A DNA stretch of 64,000 nucleotides from the NCBI GenBank assembly GCA_036936605.1, contig JAUPFV010000001.1, forward strand, positions 252,518,802-252,582,801, given 5' to 3'. The position numbers were made by a program, and so were the translations under genes. The stretch's first letter is position 1, and each line of letters begins with the position of its first letter. A model generated the notes under the pieces. It was not told where the DNA came from. It did not search any database and saw nothing but the letters and a program-made list of their open reading frames with translations. Positions 22,205 through 33,599 of the stretch are shown here, one piece after another. Origin of the DNA: Limnanthes douglasii subsp. nivea. Its lineage: Eukaryota > Streptophyta > Magnoliopsida > Brassicales > Limnanthaceae.

Positions 22205-22735
22205 TAGTTAAGATTATATTTAATAAGTGTTGAGCTTTTTTATTATATCTTTAATAGTCGTTATTGACGACTAAGCTTTTTAGGCGTTGGTAGATATGCG
22301 TTATTCCTTGATGAGCCTCGCTCTACCTGTTATTCCTTGTATGTGGCCTATATTCGGTGAGGCAATGCTCGGTTTCTTTATTGGTTAGGCAAACCTCAAT
22401 CATGTTCTGTTGATATTTTTGTATGAATTCTAATCGGTTATTTTTTGTAAATGGTATCAACGTCTCTCGGTTGGACCTCATCACAGTTTCTAGTGATGAT
22501 CTTGCTTGATGGTGTGCAAGCTGTCTTATTATAAAGTCGATACCCCTCGGTTTGGCCTCGGTCATTTGCTATTGAGTGTTGTGTAGGTGCATTACTTATG
22601 GGTCAGCTCGGTTTCGCATAAGAAACCCCTCTTATTTGTCTTGCTTATATATCTATATTATTTTCATAGTTTTGGACTTTTATTGATCTATCACTTGGGG
22701 AACGGTCCTCATCAGGGCTCCCCTAGTCCATGGAT
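22205..22735 (-). repeat. Tat3 3' LTR (left)
   Basis: Aligns with 30148-30675 through blocks such as GTGATGATCTTGC, GTGTAGGT.CATTACTTATGGGTCA and GTCCATGG. It is rich in CTCGGT motifs. The left boundary is uncertain by about 25 bases because similarity runs past the expected TG start at 22229. Confidence 0.75.
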
Positions 22736-22839
22736 TATATTTTGAAAAACATAATCGATGGAATAATATTTTATGAGGAAGAGTAGATGGTAAAATAATT
22801 GAATGGCCATTTTGCCACGTGGGCTATCTATTTGATTAA

Positions 22840-24840
22840 CTCTGACAATGATTTGATTGTTTGCTCTAATCTACTTTGGTGTTAGGAAAACCATTTTTTG
22901 GTAGCACTGGTCGAGGAGAGTTATTCAAACTATTTTCTAGCTCTAATAAGTCCTATTGGGTCATTACAGTCGTTCTAGTGTTCCCGATGGTGCCGAACAA
23001 ATATGGTAAGAATAAAAAAAATATGGGCACTGTTGCCGGTGGCGAACATAATCAAAGTATGGGAGCCCTACTTTCTTGGAGGAGTACTTCTCACGATTAA
23101 TACTTTTATATTGTTACCCAAAAGAGGATGGTCTTTGGGAATTTAGGGTTAAATGCGGTATTACTAGCAATGTTACAGTGAGGGTGTCGGTGCTCGGAGA
23201 ACAACCTTATCAAGTGAAATAAAAATGAAACTTGACTTTATACCACCAATTTTTACTACGGCTTACGATTTTTATTTCCTTCTTTGATTCGAGATATCTT
23301 TAGCTTCTTAAGCATATGCCTCACGCAATTAACTGGTAATGAGTGAAGGGTGTTTCTTAATGTAATATCAAGTTCCCGATTGTTAGGCATTCCCACATAT
23401 TTGGAAGACCTATTTGTTTTAGTTGACATAGCGCATACCAGAGTTAGATATTACAGAATATGGGAAAGTAAAGATGACTGGAAGTACGGAAGTGACCACA
23501 ACATAACGATTACCGTGATCGTAACAGCACGGGGGACGTGTTGGGAGTTCTCAAGAGTTGTAAAACTAGAGATGTTGAAGATGCATCGCCATCGCAAGGA
23601 GACAATGAAAAGAAGGAGGAGATAATGACCCTTCAAGATGTTGGGGATGGTAGCCAACGAGAAGATAGTGTTGCGCAATCTAGAGAGAAAATAGTAAAGG
23701 AGTGTGGTCGCCACTCTCATGAAAATGACGAGGACACTGAGGAGGAAGAATATTATCTTTAAAGAAATCTCTTTGTTGTGAATCCGGTTCCATTATCGCA
23801 ACTAAAACTAAGTTTGGTATATGAGAATGAAAAAACTGATGGAAATGTGCCAGAGAACAATGTTGTTGAGGCGTTAGTCCTTGATGCAGAGTAGGAAAAA
23901 GGGAAGGTTCCTGAGGTGATAGTGTTGGACGAGGCAAGAGTGAAAGGTCGGTCGCACCAGGTCAGTGAGAGTAGCGAAGAAGAAAAAAATACAATAAGAA
24001 ATATAATTTCGGATGGAGAATTTTGTAAAGGTCGTAGGTGTAAGGTCTTCTTACGTTAACCTTGTGCAATGGGTGGGTGCAGGGTACTCAATTATGAACA
24101 TCGTGAGGTTAGACCTCGCACCAACAAAGGATCATGTGTTCGAGGCTAACCGAGGTGCTGGAGTGGCTGAGGAAATTCCTCCTATAAACATGGTGATGTT
24201 GTGTTCGTCTATGCGCATGCTAGAGTAGCTGAAATATTGTCTAGAGTTATCGTTTTACGATAACATTCATATGAGTGAGATTTTATAGCAATAATTGTAT
24301 CTCGCCATCGAGGTAAAATGTGATTGTGTTGTCCTTCCGATGCATGTCAAGTATGGACTACTAGGTGATGGAGACGTCGAAGCCCATTGCTAAGTTTTTT
24401 GGGTCTGTGAAGGATTAGCCACCGAGATTACTCGGTTAAAAATTTCTTACGGATCAGCCAAGGTGTGGTATGAATAAACATCCCAAGAAAATGATGGGGA
24501 TCTACATGAAATACCCTCAATTATAAGTGGTCTTGACGCATACGATGAAAAATGTAAGGAACTAACCACGAATTTTGTTATGCTTATAGTGAAAAAAAAT
24601 TATAAAAAATAACGAGGAGTTGGTGTCGCAGAGCGACGGTCTACTTACACACAATATGGCCCAGGCTCAAAGGATGGACCGACATTGCAGAGTTAACGGT
24701 GGATAATGCCAGGTTTAAAGTAACTGCTGCTGAGCTGAAGGCTAAGATTGAGAGCCAAAGGATGGAGGAACTGGAAAAAACCGTAGCCAGACTTAGAGGA
24801 GCGTGAAAGGCAAATTATGGAAGTGTAGTGTGAAGGATAA
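22840..24840 (+). pseudogene. Tat3 antisense ORF, decayed
   Basis: Plus-strand frames at 22876-23100, 23350-23762 and 24013-24228, separated by stops. The first contains LFKLFSSSNKSYW, resembling the SSNKGWKxRFFFV segment after the Transposase_28 domain. Then comes an acidic region (23640-23760) with NDEDTEEEEYY, and a charged, helix-prone C-terminal part to 24840. The diagnostic GLRFPL block is not seen, so the assignment rests on position, strand and the SSNK segment. Confidence 0.55.
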
Positions 24841-25330
24841 TTTTTTGAAAACAATGGTTGATGTATTTTATCACGTAATTTTAACGGGTTTCAAATTGTT
24901 GGTGTTTTTCAACTTGATGCATGTAAAGAAATTGTAGATAAATTTGATTGATACATGTGTTTGTGAATTATATGGCAACGTAATGGATCATTACAAGATC
25001 AAGCTCTGTATACTCATCATGTAGCTTGAGTGAGATATGCCCCTCAGCTGGTTCGCGGGAGCGCCCATTTCAACAAATTTCTTCGCCTTAAAAGGGCGTG
25101 ATATTTAATTAGTTCGTTTATCAATATCAGTACAAGGTATGACCCCTTGCGTAGCCCGTAGGCATGTTCATTGAGTCGTTTGCAATGGTAAGGATGGATA
25201 AAAATAATAAATAAACACATACTGGGAGAAAGTATGAAATATTCATTGGAGTAAAGATGAGGTATGATGCCTCGTTTAAAAACCCTCCCGCGCTATGAGA
25301 GGGGAAAATGGTACATCTACAAATCAAATA
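24841..25330. other. Tat3 spacer between antisense ORF and integrase
   Basis: About 490 bases. The convergent ends of the antisense ORF and pol meet here. No clear coding motif; the frame at 25127-25327 lacks family features. Confidence 0.5.
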
Positions 25331-26459
25331 GCATGGTGATATAACTTTAAATTACTTATATTCCAATACGTTTTGAGGGCGCAACCTTCTGCATCGGCAA
25401 GGTGATAAGCTTTATGGTGTTAATTATAAATGATGGTGTAGGTCCCTTATAGTTAGGGCGTGACTTAACAGCAGCCTTATCTTCTGATCCTAGAAAAACC
25501 TTCTTCGTAACAAATTCACCTACTTTTAGAATTTTTTGGGTTGAGGCGGGAATTGAAACGACCCATCATCAGACTTCGATAATGTACCATTCGCACACGT
25601 GCTTGGTCGCGGTGCTCCTCTATAAGGGCCACATTAATGGCTCGATCTTCGTCGTTAGTTGCTTTGGTATAATTAGTGATCTGATGACTTGGTATAATGA
25701 ATTCTTCTGGTACCACAACTTCGATACCGTAAATGAGCATGAAAAGGGTTTGACCAGTTGTAGTCCTCGGGGTAGTTTGGTAAGCTCATAGTACTTCGTT
25801 TAGTTTTTCTATCGTTTTCCCTTTGGCACCATACAAATTATTTTTTATTTCATCAGGTATTTTTCTATTAGTGACCTCTACTTGTCCATTTTTTTACGAA
25901 TAGTAGGGGTGGAGAAGTATCCGTTGATGCTATGACGCTTGCTGAATAACGTAGCAACATAATTTTAGAACTGGGAGCCAATATCTGTCATCAATATTCG
26001 GGGGATGTTAAACTGAGACACGATCTGATGACGAATAAAGTCGTACATTTCTTAGGACCCGAGGATGGGAGACAACTTTTTGTTTGACCCACTTAGTAAA
26101 ATAATCCACAACCAAAATAAAAAATCGACGCTTCCCGGTTGCCATTGGCAGTTGGTAAACCAAGTCGATTCCTCATTTATCAAAAGGACAAGGTATGCTA
26201 GTATAATGAATCGTTTTTCTTGGTAGGTGACCGGTGTTGGAAACTTTTGGACATGGGTGGCACTGTTTCACAATTTTTTCGGCATCGTTTGCCAACTCTA
26301 GCCAGTAATAACTTGCTAAGAGTAAGCGCCTAATAAGATTGCGGTAACCATAATGTGCCCCCGCATCTCTGGCATGCAAGTCATGTAGAAACTGTGGTAT
26401 CTTCTTCTTAACTTAGGCATAAAATAAATGGTCATGTCACCCTCTTTTTATAAAGGACA
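25331..26459 (-). pseudogene. Tat3 integrase
   Basis: From the right on the minus strand: the zinc domain (26173-26379) with GAHYGYRNLIRRLLLASYYW and CHPC. Next comes the core with GIDLVYQLPMATG, VVDYFTKWV, RILMTDIGSQF and GQVEVTNRKI, so the three catalytic residues D, D and E are still visible. The C-terminal part (25516-25740) reads LIYGIEVVVPEEF, and then RPNYKGP. Frames are broken in several places, so no intact enzyme is encoded. It would have joined cDNA ends to target DNA, leaving a 5-bp duplication. Confidence 0.85.
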
Positions 26460-27100
26460 TCATCTATGATACAAAACTTGGTTGCACATATATGTAGTCT
26501 CGAGTGGCGGCCTTATCAGGCGCGAGCATACCATATCGGAGGTAAATAAAATAAGATTTCCTCCAATAGGTTGTTTCCTCAGTCGTACAAATTGTGTGAG
26601 GTGGACTAAGAGTCTTAGTGGCTGGAAGTTTTTGTACGATGATATGTTGATGTTCTCCCAAAGAGTATATTTTAGCCAATGCATCAGTTGCGTTGTTGTT
26701 AAAGGCAGGACACTTCATTATAAGAAACTTTCATAAACTTAGATTTGTGTTATTTTGAGACCGTCGGATAACTGTGAATCTTGTCTTTTTTAGCATTATA
26801 GGTTCCATTGGTTTGGTTGAAAATAAACTGGGAATCAGAGTGGATCCTAAGTATTTGATCCCCACTTATTAATTTTATTTTCATGCCTTCGATAACCGCC
26901 TCATATTTCGGTCGCATTATTAGCTATTGAGAAGTTGAAATGAATAGCTTGGAGGATTTCTTCACCCGACAGTAGCCTTAGGATGATGTGGGCGCCATCT
27001 TCTTATGTATTTGAGGCCTCATAGGTTTCAATGATCTGTTCCATATTCGTAAGATTGGGCAAGGGTTTGACTGGGGAAGAACCGTCACGGGGCGTGAAGA
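26460..27100 (-). pseudogene. Tat3 second RNase H and linker
   Basis: Minus strand near 26900-26990 reads IILRLLSGEEILQAIHFNFS followed by IANNATEI, the degraded version of the Tat NNEAEYEAL motif. The frame at 26464-26718 has NNNATDALAKI (family: NxRADALSKLA), the linker toward integrase. Decayed by stops. Confidence 0.68.
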
Positions 27101-28340
27101 ATTTTGTTAGGAAATATTAGACGACTTGCCTTTTGATCACAGTGTGGGGTTCAAAATTGATATCATACTCCCCCAGTTTAATGCTCCACTTAGTTAAACA
27201 GCCAGAGGCATAAGGTTTTTGCAACATATTTTTAAGGGGGAAGTCGTGAAGACGGTGATAGTGCGCCCCAGGAAGTAGGGGCGTAACTTCCAAGCGATAA
27301 TTACCAGAACCAATGCAACTTTTCAAGGTTAAGATTACAAGTTTCCGCATCAACCAGGATTTTACTGGTGTAGTATATCATGCGTTGGATACCCTCTGGT
27401 TCCCTTATTAAAACCTTAATTGCTAAAAAAATGAGAGATAGATAAATACAAAAATAAAGGCTCACCTACCACAGGGGCTCACAATATTGTTGGCGATGTG
27501 AGACAGTTCTTTAATTATTCAAATGCCTTGTTACATTAATCTCTCCACACAAACATTTTAGAACCTCGGAGGACTTCGAAGAAAGGGTGGCTTTTGTCTG
27601 AGACCCTTGATATGAAACGAGATAATGCGACGAGGCACCCTATAAGGAATTTGATATTCTTTTGGGGTGCCATTTGGTTAACTGCTTGTAGCTGAGTAGG
27701 GTCAGCTTATATTCCCCTCTTGCTGACTATGTACGTTAGTAATTTTCTGCTGTGGAACTTGGAATAACATTTAATTGGGTTAAGCTTGATGTTAAAGTTT
27801 CGCAAGATGTCGAACACAGTTTATGGAACCTCCAGTTGTTTTTCGATCATATCTGTTTTAACGATCATATCATCAATATATGCCTCCATGTGATGTCCCA
27901 AACGGTCTTTAAAGATATGGTTCATAATACTTTGGTAAGTGAAACGTGCATTCTTTAAGCCAAAAGGCATTAACGTGTAGAAGTAAATCCCTCGCTCGGT
28001 TAGGAACGTTGTGTGGTCCTCATCCGATCGGTGCATACAAATTTTATTCTACCCCGAATATGCATCCATAAACAAGAAGAATTGATTGCTAGAGTTCAAG
28101 TATACTAATTGGTCAATACGAGGTAGCGGGAAAGCGTTTTTGGGGAATGTCTGGTTCAAATCTATGAAGTCAACGCACATGCGCCACTACTCCCCTTTCT
28201 TCTTGACCAAGATGGGGTTTACGACGCAGATCGAGTATCGAGCTCGATGTATATGCCCAATTCGAAATAGTTTATCTACCTTAGAATTATGGCCTCGTAT
28301 TTTTTAACAGAAAAAGAATGACATTTATGTCGTACAGGTA
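27101..28340 (-). pseudogene. Tat3 reverse transcriptase and RT-linked RNase H
   Basis: The frame at 27821-28036 reads TFLTERGIYFYTLMPFGLKN and then AYIDDMIVKT, with the YIDDM active site intact at 27866-27880. The frame at 27117-27353 reads FPLKNMLQKPYASGCLTKWS and KLGEYDINFEPHT, the end of the RT-linked RNase H (family: LKxILxKPExSGRLAKWAIELSEYD). Further right, plus 28160-28200 encodes the RT segment before these motifs. Several frameshifts. Confidence 0.85.
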
Positions 28341-28805
28341 TAGCATATGTATTTATCGTCAATTCACGGAAAATTATAGATGGGTGTAACCTTGACACAT
28401 CATTAGCATTCCAAGTAAAAGTATCCAAATTTATTTCTAACAGGTCTATAAACAAACGTTAATAAGCGGGATTCAGATAGTTACCTAAGCGTAAAGTACG
28501 ACCCTCAGCCACAAGTTCCTCAACCGTATCAGTAGGTGCAACATCAGGTTGCTCAATCTCTCTTTAGTCATCCATAGGATCTGGTGAGGGGATGTTTTTG
28601 GTGGGTTCTTCTTGCTCCCCCATTCTGGATAATTTTGATCGGAGAGGCTTATATGGGTCAACAGTCACTACATAGCAAGTTATAGAAATTTGATGGTTCC
28701 CCTAATGATACAAATCGATTTCCCTGTCGGGTACTTGATGCATTATCTAAAAGAGCAAGGAGTGGCCTCCATCCGGTGTAGCCATGTTTGACCGATGATA
28801 GCACG
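28341..28805 (-). pseudogene. Tat3 protease-RT linker
   Basis: Only scattered minus-strand segments between the RT start and the protease. No separate gene. In Tat elements this linker is long and poorly conserved. Confidence 0.45.
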
Positions 28806-29300
28806 CTAGGAGCTGGGAGTATCAAAGATCATAAACAACGTATACAACTCTTTCTTGGTAGGCCCATGACACACCTTGACCATAAGCTCGACCTCCCTCA
28901 TGCACTGAGATGATTTCTCTTTATATCCTTCCAAAGTACACTGGATGGCTTTATATGCTAATACCTCTAACATGCGATCATAACTAGCTTTGAAAATTAT
29001 TATGACCGAGGTGCCCCCGTCGACTAAAACCCTAGTGACCATTACTCCTTCAATGTCCAAGTTAACCGTTAAATCATCCTTGTGTGGTGAAACGATCTCG
29101 CGCAAATCATCATTGTTAAAGGTAAGGTTGACGATAGGTTCACGGTAGTTATGGTAGGATGAACCGTCAACGACCTGTAATTTATGGTCAATTTTAGCCC
29201 TCTTGCTCAACTTATGATTTCTTCCTGACAAAGGTTCTCCCTCGGATATTTTTAATAACCTCTGTTTCTTTCCTATGTCCACCCTCTTGTTGCTTAACAA
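28806..29300 (-). pseudogene. Tat3 protease
   Basis: An open frame of 164 codons on the minus strand, the longest surviving piece of Tat3. It contains VNLDIEGVMVTRVLVDGGTS, the Tat retropepsin active site (LVDGGSS form), then KASYDRM. The first part is basic and probably belongs to the gag-protease junction. The catalytic Asp is retained. It would process the Gag-Pol precursor. Confidence 0.8.
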
Positions 29301-30080
29301 CTAGATGAGCTCACCATTTTCTATCAACCTTTGAATCTCCTCTTTGCACTGCCAGCATTCATTGGTTTAGTGACCATGATTATTATGGTAAGAACAGAAG
29401 TGCATTCTTGAACGTTCGTAGTTGGTGGGCGGTCATAATGTGAGGAAGACTGATACTTTGTCTTTTGTCTGGATCATAGATGACCGAGATCGTTTCAGGT
29501 GAAGGGATACATCGTCAAGTCTGGTTTTTGTAGTGTATAGGTTGGCGGCTGTTGGGAATACGGGCCCCTCACGACGAGGCCCTTCTTCCATTCTTCTCCT
29601 GTTATATGATCCTCCTTTAGAGTCAGAGGGGAATCTTTCTAGATAATCCTCCTTGCAACATCATCTACCCGGATAAACTGATCTACTCTGGCTAGAAGAT
29701 CACCCATTTTTATTACTTGAAATTTGACCAGATTTACGTGAAGTTCCCTCCTCGGTCCAGGCCTCTCTTGAGGATACCATCATATTTTCCTCCAAATCTG
29801 GCAAGGCATTCATGACGTGAAAAAATTCTTAACATAACTTTTTGGTGACTCACCTTTTGTTTGGTAGAGTTTCATAATGGAGTCATTTTCGCATCGCAAC
29901 TCTTTATTAGCCACGAATCTTTCTTTAAATGCACCTTATAAACCTGCAAAGTTGTAAATTGATCCCTTAGGAAAACTGTTAAACCAGATCATGATATCAT
30001 CTTAAAAGTCATTGAGAAGGATCTGGAGAGCATGACATCATCTGGGTTAAATGCCATCATCGTATTGCAAAATTGTTCGA
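29301..30080 (-). pseudogene. Tat3 gag
   Basis: Near 29330-29410 the minus strand reads CSYHNNHGH*TNECWQCKEE, the C-x2-H-x4-H-x4-C modified zinc knuckle of Tat gags. Between 29760 and 29960 it reads FKERFVANKE, ENDSIMKLYQTKGES and KSYVKNF, which fit the Retrotrans_gag pattern. Frames are broken. A particle-forming protein in the intact element. Confidence 0.65.
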
Positions 30081-30250
30081 AGTGTTGACTTGTTTTCTGA
30101 TATCTTTAGTATACGTTGCTGATAACTAAGCTTTTTAGGCGTCGGTTAAATGCCATCATCTACTTAATAATATATTTAATAAGTATTGACCTTTTTTATG
30201 ATATTTTTAGTAGTTGTTGCTAATTATTAAAAAAATTAGGCGTCGATTAA
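30052..30250. repeat. Tandem duplication across the Tat3 5' LTR boundary
   Basis: GGTTAAATGCCATCATC occurs at about 30053 and again at about 30148. Each is followed by related sequence of about 95 bases ending in TTAGGCGTCG. The first copy joins gag-side sequence to an LTR start; the second repeats that LTR start. Confidence 0.65.
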
Positions 30251-30675
30251 TGTGTATTATTTTTTCATGGGCCTCACTCTGATTATTATTCCTTATATGT
30301 GGCCTCTGCTTGGTTTCTTTATTGGTTAGATGAACCTTGATCAAGTTTTTTTATCATTTTATATCGCTTATGATCGGTTGCGTTTCATAAGATGGTATCG
30401 ATACCCTTCGGTTGGACCTCGGTGCGGTTTCTAGTGATGATCTTGCCTGATGGTTTGCAAGTTGTCTTATTATGAAGTCAATACCTTTTGGTTTTGCCTC
30501 AGTCCTTTGCTAGTGAGTATTGTGTAGGTCTATTACTTATGGGTCACCTCGGTTTTGCATAAAAAAAACCCTCGTTTGGTTTTGCTTATCTCTCTATATT
30601 ATTTCTATGTGCTTGGACTTTGCTTGATTCATCAATTAGAGAAGGCGTTCTTATCGTACTTTAATGTCCATGGTT
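30148..30675 (-). repeat. Tat3 5' LTR (right)
   Basis: Aligns with 22205-22735 and ends at GTCCATGG near 30672. Its left part is complicated by the overlapping duplication at 30052-30250. Sequence after about 30680 belongs to the Athila-like element. Confidence 0.75.
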
Positions 30676-30689
30676 GACAGTTCTTAAAA

Positions 30690-31424
30690 TCAAATTTATA
30701 ACCGACCGGAGGACCAAGAAAAGAATACTTTTACTTTTCCATACAAAACTTTCGTATATCAAAAACTACCGTTCTTGTAATATCTCTCCATATAAAGGAA
30801 TTAAAATCTCACATTAGCAAAAATGATCTTTAAGGTGATGTTGACTGAAACTATAATTTGAAGAGATTGTTGAATAAGATCATATTTCAATCCATCTCAA
30901 AACTCCAAACTAACGATCTGATAAGTCAAGCAACCAACAGTAAACGAATCACTTATTAGGAAGCAACCCAATGCGAGTATTTCTTTTTATTTATTTTCTT
31001 TTAATCAATTATTTGTTATCTTTTTTTGAAAAGACGTATATAAATATTATTATTTTCAATTAATTTTATTTAATATACTATTCACTATCAAAAGCATTGT
31101 TCAGTATTGAAAATATTGTTCACAATCGGAAACAAATTATTTTATTTTTAAATATTATTTATGTTTTTTTCTTTTTTTTGGTATGTTGACGATCATGGTA
31201 TATTTTATGATGTTCAAAGCTCCTATCTATCACTTGTTCTCTGTCTTTTCTTTCAACGTGACTTATGGAGGAACCACATAGCTCCAATATTTTAACTCTA
31301 GTTTTTTGTTCAACTCTACGATCTTTACTCTAAATATATTCACCATGTATGATTATTCATTACTTCAATTTTCTTTTCATTCTTAATATTGAGGATAATA
31401 TTATATCTTAAGTGTGGAGTATGA
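30690..31424 (+). other. Athila 3' untranslated region with PPT-like end
   Basis: Contains ATTAGGAAGCAACCCAATG at 30955 and, just before the LTR, GAGGATAATATTATATC followed by TTAAGTGTGGAG (31408-31420). In Athila-type elements these correspond to the GGGAGGCAACCCA box and the GAGGACAATG...AAGTGTGGGGG box that ends in the polypurine tract. No env-like ORF is visible. Confidence 0.55.
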
Positions 31425-31852
31425 GATATGTGTGTAGTTGAGAAAATATCACAATTGTTTATGATAATATAATAATATTTATTGTATATTTTAAGAACTT
31501 AATACTAATTCAAACGAGTGAAGAGACTTGAGTTTAATTTTTAACATGTATAGTTTTGATTTCATTATGTCTAAATTTCTTTTTGTCATAATTTGTTAAA
31601 ATTTATTATTACAAATTTACTTTGAGTATGACTTCTTATATAGAAATTAATTAACTGATATAATAAAAAAATAGTTGTCATATGTATATAAAAAATATTA
31701 TAAGAAGGTTGTATAAATATTTACTTAGTATTGATTCCTAATTTAGTCGAGATTCATATACATAAGAAGAGATTTATGTTAGTTCTCAAATGTGGTTTGT
31801 CTAGTTTTGTAGCCTAATTATTGTAAGTCCATAAATCTTTATGGGTGCTACA
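31425..31852 (+). repeat. Athila 3' LTR, first part
   Basis: Follows the polypurine-like box directly and is cut by the insertion of copia C at 31853. It continues at 52017. The matching part of the 5' LTR is not present in the window, so this assignment is positional. Confidence 0.4.
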
Positions 31853-32156
31853 TGTTGAATATTATCATTATTAATGTTAATGGAGACCAAATATTAATTG
31901 ATATGTCAAAGATTTGAGTAATATATTCTTGATGTAAGAATTCTATTCAATTAGAAATAAAATTGTGTTAATGATTTGATTTCGTTGTTATAGGAAAATA
32001 TTATATTAGTAAAAAATATTGTTATGTTATTAAAAATAGGATAATATACTAATAGAAATATAGAAGATGTACAAGAGAACATAACAATAATAAAATTTGT
32101 CTCTTTACTTCTCTTTATCTTTTTTATATCAAATTCTTTTTTTTATCTTTCTGACA
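31853..32156 (+). repeat. Copia C 5' LTR
   Basis: 304 bp, TG...CA ends, directly followed by the primer-binding site. Its last 246 bases align with 51768-52011. Shared blocks include TGTGTTAATGATTTGATTT and CAAGAGAAC.TAACAATAA. Confidence 0.88.
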
Positions 32157-32167
32157 TGGTATCAGAG
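32157..32167 (+). other. Copia C primer-binding site (tRNA-iMet)
   Basis: TGGTATCAGAG, a perfect match to the first eleven bases of the tRNA-iMet complement, placed immediately after the LTR end CA. Confidence 0.9.
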
Positions 32168-32249
32168 GAGTGTTCTTCTAAGTCTTAAAAACACATTGTA
32201 TATTCGAGTAGACACAAATTAGCCTACACGTATTCTTGCGTCCACAACC

Positions 32250-33068
32250 AAAATGTCAGAATAAAATTCAAGCATTACTAGAAACAACAACCTAAATGCT
32301 CCCGATGAATTGACGTCACAAATATTAAATTTGCTCATAAACGGATTGTGAAATAAACAAGCAGCTGAACTCAGTTTGCATAGGCTCTAAATTGGCTTCA
32401 AAGTTAACAATAAAAATAACCATTTTTGGGCATGTCTTATAAAAAAGGCATAACATCTCCCTCGTACACCACCAGAGGTGACGAATCCAACATATACAAT
32501 ATGGGAGAAATCTAACGAAGTTGTGTTTACTTGGATCCTTCTAAATATTGAGCCACTATGATTAATCATTTTGCACAGTATCCAACGGCTAGATCCATGT
32601 GGAATAGATTAGCTGTAACATACGGTAGTGGCAGATACTTATTCCAAATATATGAACTGCACAGAAGGGCGAGTACTATACATCAAGGAAGTGATACTCT
32701 TGGAACTTTGTGGAATAGTTTACAAAATATTTGAATGAGAATTGACAAGAGGTCAAAAAATCTTATGAAGGATCCAGAGTATATATACTATAAATTTTTG
32801 GCTGAATAAATATTTTTCCATTTTTTTACAGCCATTGATGAAAGATACAAAGCAGTTCAGAGAGATATTTTGAAACAAGATCGCCTTTTATCAGTTAAAT
32901 AAACTTATATAATGGCGAGACTACAAATATTAAAGCCAACAACCAATAATACGGTATTCTTTCATCAGGAGAAATCGGAGTGGGACTAGCATCAAAATCA
33001 ATACGCTTTAAAAAAAATCAGAATCGAGATGAAAATAAAGAAGTGGTCATTCATATTCTACTGGAAGT
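32250..33068 (+). pseudogene. Copia C gag, first part
   Basis: Plus-strand segments read WEKSNEVVFTWILLNIEP near 32500, HQGSDTLGTLWNSLQNI near 32680 and FHFFTAIDERYKAVQRDIL near 32830. These follow the copia gag pattern (IWDKSNAMVxSWIxNSI...ISxYFTKLKxLWDEL...FLxGLNExYxxVRxQIL). Stops occur every few dozen codons. The gag continues at the zinc knuckle (33372 and, in a second copy, 49096). The minus ORF at 32387-32569 is a shadow. Confidence 0.78.
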
Positions 33069-33371
33069 TATTGAATTTAGAATTATATTTCTAAAGAAAG
33101 AAAGTAACAGAGAAAACTGAATAGTGGACAGAAAAATAGTTTAGAAATTAGTGTAAGACTAATGAAAAATGTCGTGTTTAATTCATCGCCTCACGTTTTA
33201 TTTATAGGCGTGCGAGACTTCTATAACTGAATTAGTTATACAAATGTTTAAATTGCACCGAAACCCCATATATTTACAAATAGTTTAAATATCATCTTTC
33301 AACTATACAATTTATCACATACATTCTTAGCTTTATTACCTTTAAGCCCCCAATATTTAATATCCTTATCT
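33069..33371 (-). repeat. Tat2 left LTR, flanked on both sides by copia C sequence
   Basis: About 303 bp, starting TATTGAATTTAG (TG start changed to TA) and ending ...CCTTATCT. It is preceded by GAAGT (33064-33068) and followed by AAAGT (33372-33376), and then by copia gag sequence. It therefore has the structure of a solo LTR. TATA box on the minus strand at 33199-33206. Confidence 0.85.
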
Positions 33372-33500
33372 AAAGTCTGTGGAAATTCTTATTATGGGAG
33401 GATAAATCCAAGTTAAAGTGTACACATTGTGGAAAACACGAACATACTAAGGAGAATTGCTTTGAGTTGGTAAGATGCCCAGAATGATAGGAAGACAACC
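33372..33500 (+). pseudogene. Copia C gag zinc knuckle, copy 1
   Basis: Plus strand reads KLKCTHCGKHEHTKENCFEL, an intact C-x2-C-x4-H-x4-C knuckle, so this copy has kept its codons. The same segment recurs in a more decayed form at 49096-49220. At about 33496 the sequence changes to Tat2 interior, with the short shared string CCACAA at the join. It would have bound genomic RNA in the particle. Confidence 0.85.
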
Positions 33501-33590
33501 ACAATTTCTTGGCGACCTTCACTTGAGAACCCAATGTAGTAGCTATCTTCATCTCAAAAACCAATTTCTTGGCTACTTTCGCTGGAAAAC
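33501..33590. repeat. 30-bp tandem repeat, 3 copies (Tat2)
   Basis: Units at 33501-33530, 33531-33560 and 33561-33590, exactly 30 bases each, with the core CAATTTCTTGGCKACYTTC. Related to the two-copy array of Tat1 at 10358. Confidence 0.88.
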
Positions 33591-33599
33591 TCATCTTTC

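Larger units (their letters stand above)
22205..30675 (-). mobile_element. Tat3: second Tat-type Ty3/gypsy family
   Basis: Similar LTR-like ends at 22205-22735 and 30148-30675. Between them, on the minus strand from the right: gag, protease, RT, RT-linked RNase H, second RNase H and integrase. An opposite-strand ORF lies next to the left LTR. LTR and protein sequences differ clearly from Tat1/Tat2, so it is a separate family. It keeps a recognizable integrase with the whole D-D-E triad, but stops and frameshifts are frequent. It sits inside the Athila-like element. Confidence 0.85.

Noticed and set aside
30690..31424. An env-like gene of the Athila element
   Set aside because: No open frame or membrane-protein pattern is visible; only the 3' landmark sequences remain.
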